A stretch of 64,000 nt of DNA from Breoghania sp. (GTDB lineage Bacteria > Pseudomonadota > Alphaproteobacteria > Rhizobiales > Stappiaceae), in the NCBI RefSeq assembly GCF_030066895.1, contig NZ_JASJAV010000016.1, positions 1-64,000 of the forward strand, read 5' to 3'. Every line of letters begins with the position of its first letter. Within the stretch, counting starts at the first letter, position 1. A program made the translations under genes and the position numbers. Shown here one piece after another: positions 19,170 to 29,142 of the stretch. The notes below the pieces were generated by a model. It had not been told where the DNA came from, made no database searches, and saw only the letters and a program-made list of their open reading frames with translations.

Positions 19170-19430
19170 GACGTCCCGCATGCCGTTAGATAATAAAATT
19201 ATTACTTTAATTGATTTCTGCGTCATGCAAGGCATATAGACTAGTCATTTCTCTGAAATAATCAGAATTGCCTAATACAATATAATCATATGTTTCATAA
19301 ATGGAGGAAAAAAACACATCTCACAGGGCGCTGGATGACGGGCTGAACCGACCGTATACGGAGCGAGAAAATCCGACTGTTTCCGGCATGACAGGCCCCG
19401 GCACCATGCTCGCTTCGCGAGCGCCTCAAG
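19170..19430. promoter_or_regulatory. AT-rich region upstream of the first GGDEF/EAL gene
   Basis: 19185-19310 is strikingly AT-rich for this window (many TAAT/ATTA runs). It must contain the promoter of the rightward c-di-GMP gene. No specific operator identified. Confidence 0.4.
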
Positions 19431-21684
19431 GTGCGCCGCAGCCTGAGCCTGCGCATTACCGCTTCCATCGCCGGACTGATGGTCGCCGCCGTGGCGATCG
19501 CCATCGCCGGGCTCTACTGGGCAGCGGGCAAGACCGACCAGTCCGCGATTCACTCCGAGCGCGGCCTCCTCAGAAACGCGCTCCAGATCGAGAAGGAACG
19601 GATTTCCAAACGCGTGGAGAGCCTTGCGACCGGCGACGCCACCTATCACCACGCCCATATCTGTTTCGACCGCGCGTGGATGGAAACTTATATCGGGCAA
19701 CGCCTGTCGAGCCCGGACGAAGACAATCTCGTGGCGCTCGCACCGCCCACCGGCGGCATCCGCACGATCGCCATCACCGGCACCTATTCCCAGGACATTC
19801 TCCGGCAGCCCTTTCTGGCGGGAAGTCTCAAGGTGATGATCGGGAAAGTCCGCCGCACCTATCTCCATTCCCCGACGCCGAACGCAAGCGGCCTCACCAC
19901 CTTCATCCCCGACCATCGCAGATACATCCAGGCAGCCTATGAGGCAGCCTTCGAGATCATCGGTAACAAGCTCGCCATCGTGACGGTCATGGCCGTCTCC
20001 CCCTTCAGCGATACGGCCGCCCTCGTGCCCGGCGCTCCCAGCCTGCTCGTCGCCGTGCACGGGCTGGATGCCGCCGGACTGCACCGGATCGGAGCCCTCA
20101 AACGCCTGTCGAACGTGCGCTTCTTTCCCGACAACCACTTCGACAATCTGCCGACCGATGCCCTGCCGCTCTACAATGGCGCCAACCAGTTGATCGGATA
20201 CCTGAGCTGGACGCCGTCGCGTCACGGCTCCTCCATGCTGGACGAAGCAAGCCCGATGATGGTGCTCGCCATACTGGTACTGCTGATCCCGGCCGTCGGC
20301 GTCCTGCGTCACACCCATGTCTCCACCGTGCGGCTCGCCTTCTCCGAGGCGCTGGCCCGCCACCGCGCCCTGCACGACGATCTGAGCCAACTCCCCAACC
20401 GGGTGCTGTTTTCCCGCCGCCTGTCGGATGCGCTCGACGAGGTGGACGGCACCGAACGTCTCGTCGGCCTGATCTATATCGACCTCGACTACTTCAAGGA
20501 GGTCAACGACACGCTCGGTCACCATACGGGCGATGCGCTGATCAAGGCGGTGGCGCGACGGTTGCAGGCCTCCATCGGACCGGGAGATCTGGTTGCCCGC
20601 ATTTCTGGCAACGAGTTCGCTCTGATCCTCACCGGCCGCACCCAAACCGACGCGATCATCGACGTCTGCCGCCAGATCGAAGTCGCCATCGCCGCCCCTT
20701 TCCGCATCGACGACCAGCGCCTCCACTCCTCCTGTTCGATGGGCCTCGTCATTGCCGAGGATTCCTCCCATACGCCAGCGGAACTGTTGCGCCGGGTCGA
20801 TATTGCGCTCTACCGGGCCAAGGCGGAGGGACGCGACCGCTATATCCTGTTCAAGAAAAGCATGGGCGACGAAGTGCGCCTATCGCGCGAACTGGAGCGG
20901 GAACTGCGCCACGCGCTGTAGAACGACCAGTCCGAGCTTCTCTATCAGCTCCAGGTCTCCGCCGACGGCAAGACCACCGTGGGCGTGGAGGCCTTGATCC
21001 GCTGGCGCCACCCGGAAAAGGGACTGCTGACGCCCAACCACTTCATGTCGATCGTAGAACGCAGCGACCTGATCTGGCAGGTGGGCAACTGGGTCATCCG
21101 CACCGCCTGCCGCGCGGGCCATGCCTGGCCGGAACTGTCGGTCGCGGTCAATGTCTCACGGCTCAGATCCGGCACCCCGATTTCGCCCGCATGCTACATC
21201 AGATCCTGGAAGAGGAGCGCTTCAATCCCCGCCGCCTGGAAATCAAGGTGACCGAGAGCGTTCTGATGGAGCACCTCGATTCCGCTACCCGCATCTTCCA
21301 GAGCCTGCACCATATCGGCGTGCGCATCGCGCTAGACGATTTCGGCATCGGCTATTCGTCGCTCAGCTATCTGCACCGCTTCACCTTCGACAAGTTCAAG
21401 ATCGACGGTCCTTCATCACCACGGTGGAGACCGAGCCCGAAGCCGCGGCCATCATCCACACGCTGGTGACGCTGGCCGATGCGCTGGGCATGAAGGTTAC
21501 GGCGGAAGGGATCGAGACGCCCGGCCAGCATCGGTTCCTTCAAGCCTCGGGCTGCGATCAGTTGCAGGGGTTCCTGTTCTCCAGATCGGTCAGCGCGATG
21601 GAAATCTCCCGCCGCCTTGCCGAAGAATGCGCAGCCCAGTCCGGCGTAACGCCATTGGATGCGACACTCAGCACCTGCGGATAG
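19431..21684 (+). pseudogene. Membrane c-di-GMP protein (periplasmic sensor-GGDEF-EAL), nonsense and frameshifts
   Basis: GTG 19431 opens a membrane segment (ITASIAGLMVAAVAIAIAGLY), a periplasmic CHASE4-like sensor of about 240 residues and a second segment (MVLAILVLLIPAVGVL). The GGDEF domain follows (LSQLPNRVLF, IYIDLDYFKEVNDTLGHHTG) but its active loop reads SGNEF, so it was probably already inactive as a cyclase. TAG at 20919-20921 ends this frame. The EAL domain continues (VGVEALIRWRHPEKG) with frameshifts near 21165 and 21410 before DDFGIGYSSLSYL, TAEGIE and the end at 21684. It probably worked as a phosphodiesterase. Confidence 0.85.
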
Positions 21685-21733
21685 AGAGTTCTTGCCTTGA
21701 GTGGGGTCAGGAACGGCAGAGACCTGTCGGATA

Positions 21734-21866
21734 GCCCATCCTTCGAGACGCCCGCTGACGCGGGCTCCTCAGGATGACGTTATCGTTTTGATGTTTCGAA
21801 GAAAGTCCTCTCCACACACAACGTCATCCTGAAGAGACGTGCAGCGCCATCTCGAAGGATGGGCCA
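21734..21866. repeat. R2 inverted pair
   Basis: Two R2 units in opposite orientation (CCCATCCTTCGAGACG ... CTCAGGATGACGTTATC and ACGTCATCCTGAAGAG ... CTCGAAGGATGGGCC) around a spacer containing TTGATGTTTC and CACACACAACG. The pair at 44788-44917 has the same arrangement and a similar spacer, so the unit is the whole 130-base element. Confidence 0.85.
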
Positions 21867-21917
21867 CACGCTCCAACCAAGCCGCCACAGAGGCGACAGA
21901 AACAGCCAGCGCGTTCC

Positions 21918-22307
21918 TCAAGCTTCGCCCGCGATTTCGTTCAGGATCGGACAATCGGGCCGCTGGTCGCCGTGGCAGGCGCAGACAAATTTGGCCAGCG
22001 TGTCGCGCAAGGAAGTGAGTTCCTCCAGCTTAGCGTCGATCTCCTCGATATGGCGTTGTGCGAGAACCTTCACATCCGCACTGGCGCGCCCGCGATCCTC
22101 GTAGAGCGACAGAAGCTGGCGACAATCCTCGATCCCGAACCCGAGCGAGCGGGCCCGGCGCAGGAAGTGCAGCTTGTGCACGTGCTCATCGCCATAGTCA
22201 CGATAGCCGTTTGCCTGACGCTCGGGCGAAATCAGGCCGATTTCCTCGTAATAGCGAATTGTCTTGACCGGCAGGCCGGTCTGCCGGGCGGCGGCACCGA
22301 TATTCAT
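21918..22307 (-). CDS. cueR: Cu(I)-responsive MerR-type regulator CueR
   Basis: 129 residues, ATG 22307 to TGA 21918. N-terminal MerR helix-turn-helix (MNIGAAARQTGLPVKTIRYY, GLISPERQANGYRDY), a dimerisation helix, and a C-terminal metal loop CHGDQRPDCPI in which two Cys are separated by seven residues, as in CueR (E. coli CPGDDSADCPI). It would activate copper-efflux genes by distorting a promoter with a long spacer. No copA or other copper gene is in the window. Intact, one of few regulators here that is. Confidence 0.9.
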   Translation of the reverse strand: MNIGAAARQTGLPVKTIRYYEEIGLISPERQANGYRDYGDEHVHKLHFLRRARSLGFGIEDCRQLLSLYEDRGRASADVKVLAQRHIEEIDAKLEELTSLRDTLAKFVCACHGDQRPDCPILNEIAGEA

Positions 22308-22348
22308 GTTTCTCACTGCCTCGTTCACGAAAGGCGACAGGCGCGGGA

Positions 22349-23030
22349 TCAGGCGGGGTGACGATTGCGCGCCTCAAGTTCCAGATAGAGCGCGCAGTGG
22401 TCAAGGTCGGCCCCACCGAGTTCATGTACCAGAAGGTAATAGCGGTCCCGCACCTGCCGCGACAGAGGCAGATCGACGCCCACCTCCCCTGCGGCCGCCA
22501 ACACGTTGTCGAGATCCTTCAATTGCAGCGTCGACGGCCCCGCCGGGGCTCCAGTCGCGCGCAACGATTTTTCCGCCGTGAAGATCGAGAAATACGGCTT
22601 TCGGCAAACCCGCCCCGGATCGCTTCGCGCACCGCCGCCGGATCAGCACTGCCCGCCTCCGCCAGGAACAATGCCTCCGACACCGCCCCGATGGTGACCG
22701 CGACGATCGCCTGATTACACAACTTGGCAAGCTGCCCCGCACCATTCGGCCCGACGCGCGTCACCCGGCCCATTGCTTCCAGAACCGGCCGCGCCTCCTC
22801 GATATTGGCCGCCGCACCGCCTGCCATGATCGCAAGATTGCCCGCCTCCGCGCCCGGCACGCCGCCGGAGACCGGCGCATTGATCGCCCGCAAGCCCGCA
22901 GCATCGAGGCGCGCGGCCAGATCACACGCCAGCGAAGGTTGAATGGAACTCATGTCGATGAAAAGCGCATTCGCGCGCGCCGCCGCCGTCGCGCACGAGA
23001 TGCACGTCATCGGCCAACGTCGCCACCGCC
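22349..23030 (-). pseudogene. 3-hydroxyisobutyrate dehydrogenase family, 5-prime deleted and frameshifted
   Basis: Remnant of an NAD-dependent 6-phosphogluconate-like dehydrogenase (MmsB/GarR family). Seen in order: ALFIDMSSIQPS, INAPVSGGVPGAEAGNLAIM, the catalytic-Lys helix GPNGAGQLAKLCNQ, then after a frameshift near 22600 LQLKDLDNVLAAAGEVG and GGADLDHCALYLELE to TGA 22349. The N-terminal NAD-binding half (GXGXXG) is missing: upstream sequence is the chemoreceptor fragment at 23031-23512, joined without a gap. Such enzymes oxidise 3-hydroxyisobutyrate in valine breakdown or reduce tartronate semialdehyde. Confidence 0.8.
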
Positions 23031-23512
23031 TCGACCATCGCCAGAAGATCGGAGATGGTCTTGGCGTAGTAGCTCGCCATCTCGCCAACCGTGAGCTTGA
23101 GATTGCTGACGTCCGTGCGGATCTGGGAGAACTTCTGCAGATCCTCGCGCGATCGTTTGAAGGGCTCGGCGAAGACAGGTTTCGTCAGAACGCCAGTTGC
23201 TTCGGGAATGGCGGCGTTGAATTTCGCCAGCGCCTCGTCAGTTTCCGCCCGCTGCGCCTTCAGATCATCCGCGAACTGCCCACCCTTGGAGTCGATGAAG
23301 TCCGCCGACGTCCCTCGCTCCTTCTGCAATTCATGCACGAAAAGGGAGATCGCAGGCGCCCGGTCGATCACGGCGACGATGGAACGCTCCTGGCGAACTT
23401 TCTCCAGGTCGGTGAAGAGGATCATCGCGCCGATGATCAACAGACCAATCGTCGGGATCAAACACAGCAGCAGAATACGAGCAGGAATCGAAATACGCGA
23501 TATGAACAGCAT
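23031..23512 (-). pseudogene. Chemoreceptor with nitrate/nitrite-sensing (NIT) domain, 3-prime deleted
   Basis: ATG 23512 opens MLFISRISIPARILLLCLIP, a membrane segment (LIIGAMILF) and a periplasmic NIT domain (VIDRAPAISLFVHELQKERG, DTS-type motif as GTSADFIDSKGG, then YYAKTISDLLAMV). After about residue 160 it stops being a receptor and reads into the 3-hydroxyisobutyrate dehydrogenase remnant. The rest of the sensor, second membrane segment, HAMP and signalling domain are absent. The sensor no longer has any output domain. Confidence 0.8.
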
Positions 23513-23698
23513 GGCCAGCCCCGGATTGGATTTTCAAGAAAGTGCTCGACCATCACGCAATATATTAAAGCTTACGTTAATTTATTTTTTAGGTATAAAC
23601 CACGACTTCAATTCAGAAACAAGTCGTCACTGCATAATTATTATACAAATCAAGCCGTCAGAAGCCAGGTCAGGATACGGCATCTCGCAGGACGGAGA

Positions 23699-24231
23699 CT
23701 ACTTACGGGGAACACTTCGCCAGCATCGCTCATACCGGACGTTGACATTCCGTATGGCCTGGAACGGATGGGATAAATCCCTATCGTCGCTCGAAAGCCG
23801 GTCGACGCCCTCGTTTCCCCAGCGCTGCTGCACCGCGTCCTCGATCCATGTACCGACCTGATCCGCGCGTCGCATGGCCAAGACCCCCGTCTGCCTTCAG
23901 ATGATCGCGGTGCGTCTTGATGGCGGCGGTGAGGTCTTCCAAGCCGGAACCCGCCGTTGCCGATACCAGCACGACGGGAGCCCGCCAGCGCCAGCGACAG
24001 CGCACGCTCCACATCCGCAAGCGCCCGGCGCGCCTTCTCGCCCATGTCGGCCTTGGTGACGACGACCACGTCCAGCAGTTCCATCACGCCTGCCTTCATG
24101 AATTGCAGGCTGTCGCCGGATCCCGGCTGAATGCAGAGAAGAACCGTATCCGCAACACCGGCCACGTCCGACTCCAACTGCCCAATCCCCACCGTCTCCA
24201 CGATAACGAGAATGCGTTCCGGCAACATCAC
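23699..24231 (-). pseudogene. meaB: MeaB-type GTPase, 5-prime deleted and frameshifted
   Basis: MeaB protects methylmalonyl-CoA mutase and loads its cobalamin. The remnant starts near 24231 with VIVETVGIGQLESDVAGVAD (switch II) and continues PGSGDSLQFMKAGVMELLDV and the guanine motif VTKADMG. Frameshifts near 23985 and 23880 lead to VLVSATAGSGLEDLTAAIK and VGTWIEDAVQQRWGNEGV. The N-terminal third with the Walker A loop is missing: the DNA upstream is the short gap before the ppdK stop. No mutase gene is in the window. Confidence 0.8.
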
Positions 24232-24317
24232 GCGTTCCTCCCCCGGTAGCGGCCCGTTACAGCGCAGACAGAAGCCCCGGCATGGCCGGGACACCTCCCG
24301 TATCAAGCGGCTTGGCC

Positions 24318-26989
24318 TCAGGCCTCGCCCTTCGCCTTCAGCGCGGCCTGTGCCGCGGCAAGGCGGGCGATCGGCACGCGATAGGGCGAGCAGGAGACGT
24401 AGTTGAGCCCGACCGTCTCGCAGAAGCCGATGGAGGCCGGATCACCGCCGTGTTCGCCGCAGATACCTATCTTGATGTTGGGCCGCGTGGCACGTCCGCG
24501 CTCGACGCCGATCTTGATCAGCTCGCCGACGCCTTCCTGATCGATGGAGACGAAGGAATCCTGCTCGATGATCGACTGCTGCTGGTATTCGCCCAGGAAA
24601 GAGCCCGCATCGTCGCGCGAGATGCCGAAGGTGGTCTGCGTCAGATCGTTAGTGCCGAAGGAGAAGGACTCCGCCGACTGCGCGATGTCGCCCGCCTTCA
24701 GCGCGGCGCGCGGCAGTTCGATCATCGTGCCAACCTGATAGACGATCGTCGTGCCGACTTCCTTCATCACGTCCTGAGCCACCGCATCGATGCGCTCCTT
24801 GACGTGATCGAGTTCCGCCTTGAGGCCGACGAGCGGCACCATCACTTCCGGCTGCTCCACCGGCGCGCCGGTGGATTTGGCCGCAGCAACCGCCGCATCG
24901 AAGATGGCGCGGGCCTGCATTTCCGCCACTTCCGGATAGGTGATCAGCAACCGGCAACCGCGATGACCGAGCATCGGGTTGAACTCCGACAGCATGTGCG
25001 TACGCCGCCGCAGCTTCTCCGCATCGACGCCCATGGACTTGGAGACGTCGGCGATTTCCTCATCCGTGTGCGGCAGGAACTCATGAAGCGGCAGATCGAA
25101 CAGACGGATCGTCACCGGCAGCCCGTACATGATCTCGAACAGCGCCGTAAAGTTCTAACGCTGCATCGGCAACAGCTTGGCCAGCGCCGTGCGCCGTCCC
25201 TCCGACGTCTCCGCCAGAATCATCTCGCGCATGGCGAGGATGCGGTCGCCGTCGAAGAACATGTGCTCGGTACGGCAAAGGCCGATGCCTTCCGCGCCGA
25301 AGTCGCGCGCGGTCCGCGCATCGTTCGGCGTTTCCGCATTGGCACGCACCTTCATGCGCCGAACATCGTCGGCCCATTCCATGAGCTTGCCGAAGTCGCC
25401 GGTCAGTTCCGGCTTCAGCATCGCCACCTTGCCGCCGAGCACCTGCCCGGTCGAGCCGTCGATGGTGATAACGTCGCCCTTGTTGAAGGTACGACCAGCC
25501 ACCGTCAGCGTTCCCGCGCGATAGTCGATCCGCACCGCACCGGCGCCGCAGGGCTTGCCCATGCCGCGCGCAACCACCGCCGCGTGGCTGGTCATGCCGC
25601 CGCGCGTCGTTAGGATGCCCTGGGCAGCATGCATGCCGTGAATGTCTTCCGGGCTCGTCTCGACACGCGCCAGAATGACGTGCTGCTCCGCAGCCGCGGC
25701 TTCCACCGCCTCCTCGGAGGTGAAGACGAGTTCGCCGGACGCAGCCCCGGGAGAGGCCGGCAGGCCGGTCGCCACCACATCGCGCTCCGCCTTGGGATCG
25801 ATGGTGGGATGGAGAAGCTGGTCGAGCGCGCCCGCGCCAACCCGCATCACCGCCTCTTCCTTAGTGATCAACCCATCATTGGCCATGTCCACCGCAATCT
25901 TCAGCGCCGCGCGTGCGGTGCGCTTGCCCGAACGCGTCTGCAGCATCCACAGCTTACCGCGCTCGATGGTGAATTCCATGTCCTGCATGTCGCGGTAATG
26001 GGCTTCGAGCGTGTCGCAGATCTCGGCGAATTCGGTGAACGCCGCCGACATCACCGTCTCCAGCGACGGCTTGTTGGACTTGGCCTTGATGCGCGCGACT
26101 TCGGTGATGTTCTGCGGCGTACGGATAACGGCCACCACGTCCTCTCCCTGCGCATTGACCAGTAACTCGCCATAAAGCGCGTTCTAGCCCGTGCCGGGAT
26201 CACGGGTGAATGCCACGCCGGTGGCCGAGGTCTCACCCATGTTGCCGAAGACCATAGCCTGAACGTTCACCGCCGTGCCCTAAGAGGCCGGGATGTTGTG
26301 CAGCCAGCGATAGGTCTTGGCGCACGCATTCATCGAGGAGCCGAACACCGCCCCGATCGCGCCCCACAGCTGATCCTTGGAATCCTGCGGGAACGGCTCG
26401 TCCAGCTTTTCGGCCACCAGCGCCTTGTAGTGCTCGATGATCGTCTGCCAATCCTCGGCCGTCAGCTCGGTATCGAGCGAATAGCCGTTGTTTTCCTTGA
26501 AGGCCTCGAGGATTTCCTCGAACGACTGATGCTCCACGCCCAGCACGACGTCGGAATACATCTGGATGAAACGGCGATAGCTGTCATAGGCGAAGCGTGC
26601 ATCGCCCGATTCCGCTTCAACCGCCTTCACAGTCTCGTCGTTGAGGCCGAGATTGAGGACCGTATCCATCATTCCCAGCATCGAGGTGCGCGCACCCGAG
26701 CGCACAGACACCAGCAGCGGATTGGCCGGATCGCCGAAGGTGCGTCCCGTCAGCTTGCCGACTTCGACCAGCGCCTTGTCGACCTCACTGGCCAGCTCGC
26801 TGGGATATTGATGGTTGTTCTCGTAATTAGGAGGCGCAGACCTCGGTCGTAATGGTAAAGCCCGGCGGCACGAGAAGTCCGAGATTGGACATCTCGGCAA
26901 GGTTAGCTCCCTTGGCCGCCCAGCAGATTACGCATGTCGGCGGCACCTTCCGCCTTACCGTCACCAAAACTGTAGACCCACTTGGCCAT
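24318..26989 (-). pseudogene. ppdK: Pyruvate, phosphate dikinase: three ambers, two frameshifts
   Basis: PPDK interconverts pyruvate, ATP and Pi with PEP, AMP and PPi. ATG 26989 ([19 protein letters not shown]) to TGA 24318, about 890 codons, full length. Frameshifts near 26920 and 26835 flank the ATP-grasp start (NYENNHQYPSEL). One frame then runs throughout with TAG at 26280-26282 (Trp in IPESWGTAVNVQ), 26184-26186 (Glu or Gln after PGTG) and 25155-25157 (after LLPMQR). The phosphohistidine loop is intact (TRGGMTSHAAVVARGMGKPC), as is the C-terminal TIM barrel (GTNDLTQTTFG, CGEHGGDP). The only lesions are the five listed, so decay is recent. Confidence 0.92.
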
Positions 26990-27297
26990 CGTCCGCTCTT
27001 CCTGAAACGCCACGATTTTCTTTACGCCCTTACGGCCCCGGCGCGCCTCAGGTGCGCCCTGCTTCAGCCGTTCGATCCCCGTTGCTCGTTTTCCATGCAA
27101 TTTCGCTCTGCACAAAACAAGGGTTTTCTGAAACCAATTCATCACCCGCAACGGCATCCGGCCGGAATTCAGGTCCGGAATCATGGGGGATATACCGTAC
27201 AGGCCCCCTTCCTTGCGACAGGGCCACAAAAGGGCCATTGTACCCCATCATCAAAGCGGGGACACACAAACGCGATTCGCGTGTCGAGTGATGTATC
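26990..27297. promoter_or_regulatory. Divergent promoter region, ppdK / TPR gene
   Basis: About 308 bases between two outward-facing starts. No ORF in either direction is convincing; AACCAATTCATC and GTCGAGTGATGTATCATG precede the rightward start. No specific operator seen. Confidence 0.4.
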
Positions 27298-29142
27298 ATG
27301 TTAATAAAGAAACCGATCCGGCCGACTTCCCTGCGAAATGACGTCGCATCCCACTACGTCGCCGGTGGCGGGGTATTGGCGCAATCCGGCTCTCTTTCGG
27401 AAAAGGCCCTGCGGTTTGCCCGCGTTCTGGCATTCGCCGGCCTTCACCTTCTCGCGATGCCCGCCCTCGCCTCCGCCGAACTGAAGGCGGATCCGGCCGA
27501 CAGCAAATATCCGCAGACCCTGTCCGGCAACTACCTTGCCACCCTCGTCGCTCACGGCAATCACGACATCGCCAAGGCGGCAGAGTTCTTTTCCCACGCG
27601 CTTGAAAAGGACCCGAACAGCAAATTCCTTTTGGGCCGTACCTTCACGCTGAAACTGGCCAACGGCGACGTGGCGCAGGCCCTGCAGCTTGCCGACCACG
27701 TGGTGAAGATCGACAACGACAATCTCCTCGGCCGCCTGGCGCTCGGCGTCTCCGCGATGAAGGAGCGCTCCTACGCTGGCGCCCGCAAGAATTTCAATCA
27801 GGTCGGAGACGGCCCGCTGGCTCATCTGTCCGATAAGCTGATGTCGGCCTGGGCGCTTGCCGGTGCTGGCAGGACAAATGACGCAATCAAGCTTCTGGAC
27901 GAGCTGGACGGCCCGAACTGGTTCAATACGTTCCGCCTCTACCATGCCGGTTTGATCCTCGATTTCGCCAACCGGCGTGAGACAGCCGCCTCCAAGTTCG
28001 CCGCCGCCTACAAGGCCGATGACAATTCCGTACGCATCGTCGAGGCGCAGGCCCGCGCCCTGGCGCTTGCCGGCGAAAAGGCGGGGGCGCTCGGCGTTCT
28101 CGACCGTTTCGACAAGTCCGCCAGCGGCAACCCGATCCTCACCCGCACCCGCGAGATGATCGAGGAAGGGCGCACACCGCCGCCGATGGTGACGTCTGCT
28201 CAGGCAGGTGCAGCCGAAGTGCTCTACGGCATCGGCGCAGCGCTCGGTCAGGACGGCGATGAGGAATCCCCCGCCGCCTATCTTCAGCTTTCGCTCTATC
28301 TCGATCCCAAGGCGACGCTCGCGCTCATTCCGCTTTCCAAGCTTTTCCAGCAAATCGGCGACCATGAACGCGCGATCGCGGCGCTGGAACGCATTCCGGA
28401 AGGCTCGCCCCTCCATGACGGCGTGCAGATCGATATCGCGCTGAACTACAACGCCCTCGACAAGATCGACGAGGCCCGCGCCCACCTGATGAAGCTGATC
28501 GATGCCGATCCTTCGGATCTCGATGCGGTTGTCGCGCTGGGCAACGTGCTGCGCGGTCATCAGCTCTTCGCCGAAGCTGCCAAGGTCTATACCCGCGGCA
28601 TCGATGCGCTGGGCGACGATCCCGGCCGGGCCTACTGGTCGCTGTTCTACTTCCGCGGCATCACGCTGGAGCGGACCGACCGCTGGCCCGAGGCGGAAGC
28701 CGATTTCGAGACCACCCTCAAGCTCTATCCCGATCAGCCCATGGTGTTGAACTATCTCGGCTATTCCTGGGTGGACAAAGGCATGCATCTCGACAAGGCG
28801 CTGGGCATGATTGAGAAGGCGGTCAAGCTGCGGCCGTCCGACGGCTACATCGTCGACAGTCTGGGCTGGGCCTACTACAAGCTCGACCGCTACGACGATG
28901 CGGTCAAGGAACTGGAACGCGCGGTTGAGCTACACTCCGAGGATCCCACCATCAACGACCATCTGGGCGACGCCTACTGGAAAGTGGGCCGCAAGCTGGA
29001 AGCCACCTTCCAGTGGAACCATGCCCGTGATCTCGATCCGGGCCCGGACCTTCTGGTCACCATCAAGCGCAAGCTGAAACTGGGGTTGGAAAAGGGAACG
29101 GCCGACGTCGATGCGCCCAAGCGGGCCGCAAACGGCGAGTGA
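27298..29142 (+). CDS. Exported tetratricopeptide-repeat protein
   Basis: 614 residues, ATG 27298 to TGA 29142, intact. A hydrophobic export signal (residues 39-60, FARVLAFAGLHLLAMPALAS) follows a longer basic leader; a later start (TTG or GTG near codon 25) is possible. At least ten TPR-like units follow, clearest at AAEFFSHALEKDPNSKFLLG, AYLQLSLYLDPKATLALIP, DFETTLKLYPDQPMVLNYLG and YDDAVKELERAVELHSEDP. Such proteins scaffold envelope complexes. Its stop overlaps the ispE start (GTGA), so ispE is translationally coupled to it, as in other Rhizobiales. Confidence 0.85.
   Translation: MLIKKPIRPTSLRNDVASHYVAGGGVLAQSGSLSEKALRFARVLAFAGLHLLAMPALASAELKADPADSKYPQTLSGNYLATLVAHGNHDIAKAAEFFSHALEKDPNSKFLLGRTFTLKLANGDVAQALQLADHVVKIDNDNLLGRLALGVSAMKERSYAGARKNFNQVGDGPLAHLSDKLMSAWALAGAGRTNDAIKLLDELDGPNWFNTFRLYHAGLILDFANRRETAASKFAAAYKADDNSVRIVEAQARALALAGEKAGALGVLDRFDKSASGNPILTRTREMIEEGRTPPPMVTSAQAGAAEVLYGIGAALGQDGDEESPAAYLQLSLYLDPKATLALIPLSKLFQQIGDHERAIAALERIPEGSPLHDGVQIDIALNYNALDKIDEARAHLMKLIDADPSDLDAVVALGNVLRGHQLFAEAAKVYTRGIDALGDDPGRAYWSLFYFRGITLERTDRWPEAEADFETTLKLYPDQPMVLNYLGYSWVDKGMHLDKALGMIEKAVKLRPSDGYIVDSLGWAYYKLDRYDDAVKELERAVELHSEDPTINDHLGDAYWKVGRKLEATFQWNHARDLDPGPDLLVTIKRKLKLGLEKGTADVDAPKRAANGE

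Noticed and set aside
9366..24300. Decaying prophage or genomic island
   Set aside because: No integrase, phage structural gene, transposase or flanking att repeat is seen; the broken genes are ordinary metabolic and regulatory genes interleaved with housekeeping genes, and the tRNA-Leu is not flanked by a duplicated 3-prime end that I can find.
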